This document shows, one piece after another, positions 59,401-64,000 of a stretch of 64,000 nucleotides of DNA. Within the stretch, counting starts at the first letter, position 1. The number at the start of each line of letters is the position of its first letter. The notes beneath the pieces are model-generated. The model was not told the origin of the DNA. It saw only the letters and a list, made by a program, of their open reading frames with translations, and made no database searches. The stretch covers positions 285,649-349,648 of the forward strand of contig NW_003314385.1 of assembly GCF_000143415.4 (NCBI RefSeq), given 5' to 3'. The position numbers were made by a program, and so were the translations under genes. Source of the stretch: Selaginella moellendorffii (lineage: Eukaryota; Streptophyta; Lycopodiopsida; Selaginellales; Selaginellaceae).

Positions 59401-61933
59401 TCTAACCGTGCATCACGACTCCAAGGCATCCCTCGCTTGGCAGTGTGCCCAAACCAGTCTCCTCACTGAGAGTCCATGACCACCGAAATATGAGTGTCCT
59501 CATATTCCAAACCATCACCATGCCCTAGTGATTTGGGACTCGAACCCAAGCACTAGAGGGTCAGGACTCGAACCCAACCTCCGTATATGCATCTACGGAC
59601 GGCATCACCCTAGATGCCTGGCATGACTCCCCACGCTGGTGCACCAACTTATACTTAAAGCGCGCTACAGATCACAGCTTAGGAAACTAGTTCCTCCATA
59701 CTGCCAAGTCCTCTCACTTGACAAGTCCGTGATCATGCATGGACTCCTCCATGCTTGGCCCCATGGCCCACCCTTTTTGAAGTAATCAACTTCAACTAAG
59801 GTATTCGTTCCCCTGACTTGCCAATTTCGTTTGGCAAGTCCTTCGACCATCGTAACATGATTCTTGCATAAGTGTGAAAGTCCTTAATCATCAACTTTTG
59901 TTCAAAGCCCTCTCTTTGAACACTCAAGAACTACTTCCCTAACCTTGATAGCCTTGCCTCATGGCAAGCTTCAAGACCACGCTTCTGTTGCGCCACTCTG
60001 ATTTCGCGTGTTTCATGAACCATTTACACTTGGCCTTTCTAGGTACTAAGTTACCTAGAATCATCTTTGGGAACCTTGAAGGAACTCTGTCCCTTAGCTT
60101 GCTAAAGCCTCCCTTTTCGCAAGCTTTATAGTTGCTATATAGTCTAACATGGACAATTCCATATTTTAGACTCTCTATGGTCTCATGGTTGCTAGCAATA
60201 ACATCCTCGAGCACCCTCTTGATTTTCCACTCCCAACTTGCATAACCACCGTTGGATATGCCCTTCAATTTCTATGGTTTAGTTCAATCCCAATACTACT
60301 TGCCTTTTGACCCTATATGTTTCCTTTGGTTATTTTCCTCCAAACTAGGAGGATAGCTTTGCACATTTTACTATGCCTTAGCAAGTATGCTTAGGGATGA
60401 ACCTACCTAATAGCATAGGGAGTGGTTCCTCAATTTTGGGCATGTTCACCTTATAATCCCACACATCGGGGTTAACATTGCTGCTTATGGGCCTTTACAT
60501 ACCCATCACTAGCCTTGCCAAAATTCCATTTTTGGCTTTGTCCAATTCGGGTAGACAGTCTTCTCTTCTCTCCACAACATTAGACATTTGGATAGCACCT
60601 TCTATTCATCATTCGTTAGAGACTTAGTCCCTTGGGCCTTATCTATTGCCCTTGCGACACGAAACACCACCTTCTGGTGTTCTAGAGTGTTTGGGTGTTC
60701 TAATGATGGCTTTCGGACAATGAGCATTCCCGTTTACGACATTGACTTACTATATCGCAACATAAGCAATTTATCCCCCGTAAGGGTATATCTAACTTCC
60801 TTATACCATTAAGAAGTCTTGGGTAGCTACATTCTACCCGTTTAACCAATTATCTTGCACCTCTTGCTTAGTTGCCCCATAGCTGTCAAGTCCTACAACT
60901 CATTGCTTGGTGCTTCCACACCTCCATCATTATCTAAGTCACCACACTCCAACCGCATGTCTTCTAGCTTAGGCCATGCCTTTCCCACTTCCGTTGGGAT
61001 TCCCTTGGCAAAGGGTTCTTATGAACCCACCATCATAACCTCAAGGTATCACACCTTGGCACATTTGGTGTCTCCACACCATCGGCCCCACGAGCCTACC
61101 CTTAGAACACTACTTATTAGTGTCTAAGTCTTTGCCAAGACCAATATAGTTGTTCCTCATGCTAACTATTCGTTAGCACCGCACCATAGTGCTTGTTTCC
61201 AACTTTGGGCCAAAGTTGCTTTTTTCTAGGAACATCTTTCCCACAACTTTAGTATGGCACATTCGGCCATTAATGAGATACCTACTGTTCTCATACTTGG
61301 ATCTTATGATCCTCCCCATACCTCATGGGGCACCATACACCTCAATCCAAATGCTTCAACCAATCCCTTAGGACCATTTCCTGACTCCGCTTGAGTCATC
61401 CAGCATTTTGGACTTTGCTAATCCAACAACCTGCGAGGTCTTAGTCTTAGAAGTGTCAACTCACTGGAATACAACTTCTTGTATTCATGTCCTACTCACA
61501 AGGACAATCTTTGCAAGTGTTACTTTGACATTTGATGATTTTCTTAGGGCTAACCTTTGCCCCTTAGGACCACTTGTCCATGTGATGAGAATACCAACTC
61601 ATCCTCTAAATACACCCCCACCTCCTTGGGTTGTTCTAGCATTTATTAGAGGTAGCTCTGGCTACCATTTCAAGGACTTGTGTCCTTTTCCGTATTTGAC
61701 CTCCCGCGGTCATTATTTCTGGTCTCACATTCATGAGCACCCACCTCAAATATATGAGGATAATCTTGTGACTCCTTTATTGTTTTGGAGTCTTTATCTT
61801 TCCTGTGATCCTAACTATAGTTGTTTACCACAACTACATTAGCCAGTTTGCAAAGTCAAACTCTCATTTGGATCACATCCTCAACTTTATGAAGAAACCT
61901 TTATATTGTTCCCAAGATCCCAAAGTCGTTCCC
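56462..61933 (-). mobile_element. LARD-like element, copy 2, interrupted
   Basis: One LTR (56462-58055, TGTAAG...CTCACA on the plus strand, with the CTCGGACTCCAT minisatellite at about 57480-57830) is followed by internal DNA. That DNA is colinear with 28866-32780 of copy 1, at roughly 80-85% identity by eye. It stops at 61933, where another LTR element begins; the rest lies beyond or is lost. No coding motif is seen in either copy. Confidence 0.75.
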
Positions 61934-62120
61934 TGTTAGGGTGTGGCCACCGAGAGAGTGAGAGAGAGGAAGGGAATATTCTGGTCCTTAGAATATTCCC
62001 CATCTTCCTTGTATAAAACCCTTGCCTCACAAGGGCGAGGGGGGGTATTTTGTGGAGAGCAATGAAGCATTTCTCGTGTTTGAGCGAGTGTTGGGGGAAG
62101 CGCCCCTCCTTCCCCCAACA
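61934..62120 (+). repeat. LTR, 187 bp
   Basis: It starts TGTTAGGG and ends CCCCCAACA, a short inverted terminus. It contains TATAAAA at 62012-62018, a likely promoter. A (GA)n-rich stretch lies near its start. Confidence 0.7.
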
Positions 62121-62869
62121 AATGGTGAACCCGGCGTGACGTGCAGGACTTTCTAAAGCGTCATTTCTCTCTTTTCTTTTGGCCGCAGAGTTTGGGAAGG
62201 AATTCCTTGTTCATTTTGCGGTGGTTTTCTTTGATCTTGAGTGTGTTGGATAGGTCTGGAGCTCCTCTTTCCAGCAAGGTATGGCGCTCATCAAGCCGTG
62301 CAGTATTTGAAGAGATACAACATTTCTTGGCTCGGTCGGATGAACATTTTGGGGGTTTTCACTTTCTTGCCTGGATCCTCGGCCAAATTTCTCAAGGTAG
62401 TGCATTTGGGCTTGTAGATTTGGCCTAAATCTATGAGTAGTGGTAGTTCTTGGCACTAGATTTGGGAGAATTGACGGCATGCAAAAGGATTTTCTTCTCC
62501 GGCTAGATTGGGTTATCTTTGTGGTAGGAATTCATGCTCCTCCATGCTTGGTTTTGGATGCCGTTTATTTCTAGAGGTGCTCCTAGTCCTAGGCTTTTGA
62601 GAAGTATAAACGGCGCCTTAGTGTCGATCTACATCATGGACATGCACATGTTTTTCCATAATGTTGGCGTTCTGGGCTACCTCTTTGTGGATTTTAGGGA
62701 ATATTGAGGCAGTTTCTTCCCAAATTCTTGCGATATAAGGTAGACGGGGCTGAGCTCTTTCCAACGAGCCCACCAACAATCAAAATGGCGAAGGATCGAG
62801 ACTAGAGGACTCATTTTTCTCTTTTGGGTTAAACTTCGTTGAGGGTTCCTTGGGAACGAAGCAATCTTC

Positions 62870-63165
62870 AAGGAACAGGTAACCGTAGGAACAGGAACAG
62901 GAGGAGCAGGAACAAAAGTTGGCGTAGAAACAGGGACAATAGGAATAGGCATAGGGATAGGAGTTGGTGTTGGAGCAAGCGCAGGAGTAGGAGCGAGAGT
63001 AGGGGTTACCGGTTACAGGTCACAGGTCCCTGGTTATCGGCTACCGGCTACTCCCGCGGCTACTCCAGTGGCTGCTCCAGCAACTACCCCGGTTACCGGC
63101 TACCGGCTACTCCAGTGGCTACTCCAGCGGCTACTCTAGTGGCTCCTCCAGCAGCTACTCCGAGT
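62870..63165 (+). repeat. Low-complexity tandem repeats in retroelement leader
   Basis: Units of GGAACAGGAACAG type are followed by CCGGCTACTCCAGTGG type. All frames give regular peptides, so open frames here are not evidence of a gene. Confidence 0.75.
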
Positions 63166-63540
63166 GGTCAATGTTTATTCTACGGGCCAACGGTTATCAA
63201 TGGCTACCACTTCCGAGTGCCACCACCATCTCGGCGCTCCACCATATCACTCCATCTTTCATCATTTCCACACTTACCACCCTTGGGCAACGCATCCCCT
63301 CTTCTACCTCTCTTTCTTTCTCGATTTCGGCCAATCCTTGGAGCATACCGGAAGTCATCAAGAGGTTGCATTTGCATATTACACTTTCCTGAGCCGAAAT
63401 CCAGGTATGGGTTAAGTTCTTTGGGTACTCCAGCGGTCGGCTCAAAGGCATTTTGAGCAACTTGAGCACTAGCCTACAGTCTTCTTGCTCCTATCAACCC
63501 AGTTGCCTTGACCGGGCATTTGCAGTGTTCAGGGTATTTG

Positions 63541-64000
63541 ATGCCGGTACAAACTAGACGTACGACGAATTGGCACCCTTTCACCATACCTCAAGGCCCT
63601 AAGGTACGGAGTAAACTTTTCAACATCCAAAGGCAGCTTAGGTACGACACTGCACCTTCTTGGGCTGAGTCCTCTTCCTCCTCGACAGATTCCAGTGACT
63701 TAGATCTACGAGCTATGGCGCAGCCACCCTTAGCTCGACCTCAGCTCCATGTTCTGCAGAAGGGGAGTGATCTGCCGGTCTTTTCAGGTGTTGGAACAGT
63801 CTCTCCAACATCGCATATTAGTCGCTTTGATTACTACTGCACCACAAACATGATCGTCGACGATGATCGTATGTGCCGCGACTTCCTGCAGTCTCTCGAA
63901 GGCAAAGCAGCAACTTGGGCAGATTCTCTCCTCCCAGAGGACCGGACAGACTTCCAGACACTACTTGCTTCTTTCAGAGAACGCTTCGTTGAAGAAAAAC
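63541..64000 (+). CDS. Retrotransposon gag polyprotein, 5' part
   Basis: An ATG at 63541 opens 153 residues that run off the window. After a basic, Ser-rich start (WAESSSSSTDSSDLDLRAMA) comes a gag core: LPVFSGVGTVSPTSHISRFD, then CRDFLQSLEGKAATWADSLL and TDFQTLLASFRERFVEEK. The ...L.G.A..W...L......W..L...F...F pattern is the Retrotrans_gag domain of Ty3/gypsy-type elements. The product would form the particle shell. The frame appears unbroken, so the element may be fairly young. Confidence 0.8.
   Translation, partial: MPVQTRRTTNWHPFTIPQGPKVRSKLFNIQRQLRYDTAPSWAESSSSSTDSSDLDLRAMAQPPLARPQLHVLQKGSDLPVFSGVGTVSPTSHISRFDYYCTTNMIVDDDRMCRDFLQSLEGKAATWADSLLPEDRTDFQTLLASFRERFVEEK

Larger units (their letters stand above)
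61934..64000 (+). mobile_element. LTR retrotransposon with gag, partial at window end
   Basis: A short LTR (61934-62120) is followed by a primer-site-like TGGTGAACCCGGCGTGAC (62123) and a leader of about 1.4 kb with low-complexity tandem repeats (about 62870-63165). A gag frame then runs off the edge. It is inserted in LARD copy 2 (between GTTCCC and the expected TTATTGG). Pol genes should lie downstream, outside the window. Confidence 0.75.

Noticed and set aside
62839-63456. A 205-residue frame in the last element
   Set aside because: Arg/Asn-rich part is low-complexity tandem repeat and it overlaps the leader ahead of the real gag frame.

Overview
This window looks like nuclear DNA of a land plant, most likely a lycophyte such as Selaginella moellendorffii. 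That is an inference from plant gene families (class III peroxidase, oil-body-type lipase, plant F-box/kelch, PLS-type PPR proteins), very short introns (about 40-75 nt) and plant-type LTR elements. No search could be run.

Bases 1-17,760 are gene-dense. In order: a class 3 (OBL1-like) triacylglycerol lipase (-); a doubtful small gene (+); an F-box/kelch protein (-); tRNA-Leu(CAA) (-); the exosome core subunit RRP46 (-, 8 exons); a secreted class III peroxidase (-); beta-tubulin (+); and a 15-exon CPSF-A/DDB1-like beta-propeller protein (-, homolog of Arabidopsis At3g11960). I rebuilt the exons by hand, and all reading phases close. Several introns in this cluster need GC-AG rather than GT-AG splice sites.

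Bases 17,760-64,000 are repeat-rich and AT-rich, with decayed genes. Three copies of an unusual secreted protein family (an unrecognised N-terminal domain plus a GNA/bulb-type lectin domain) lie at 18.1, 25.7 and 41.8 kb; only the last is intact. Two of these copies sit in a 2.5-kb segmental duplication together with the 3' end of a broken PPR gene. A 7.6-kb non-coding LTR retrotransposon (LARD-like, TSD TTCAG/TTTAG) has inserted at the end of one duplicate. A second, diverged LARD copy (56.5-61.9 kb) is interrupted by another LTR element whose gag gene runs off the window end. Other repeats are a TRIM, a MITE with perfect 27-bp TIRs, a palindromic minisatellite at three sites, and several dispersed families.

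The most unusual locus is 49.85-53.43 kb (-). It is a broken multi-exon gene with a Pro-rich N-terminus, a ParB/sulfiredoxin-like IIDGNH motif and, at its C-terminal end, a beta-class (N6-adenine/N4-cytosine) DNA methyltransferase-like region ending in motif I. This resembles phage or bacterial ParB-methylase fusions, but it has plant introns. A second copy of its N-terminal module, next to the same palindromic repeat, lies at 20.8-21.2 kb and is followed by a SWIM zinc-finger remnant.
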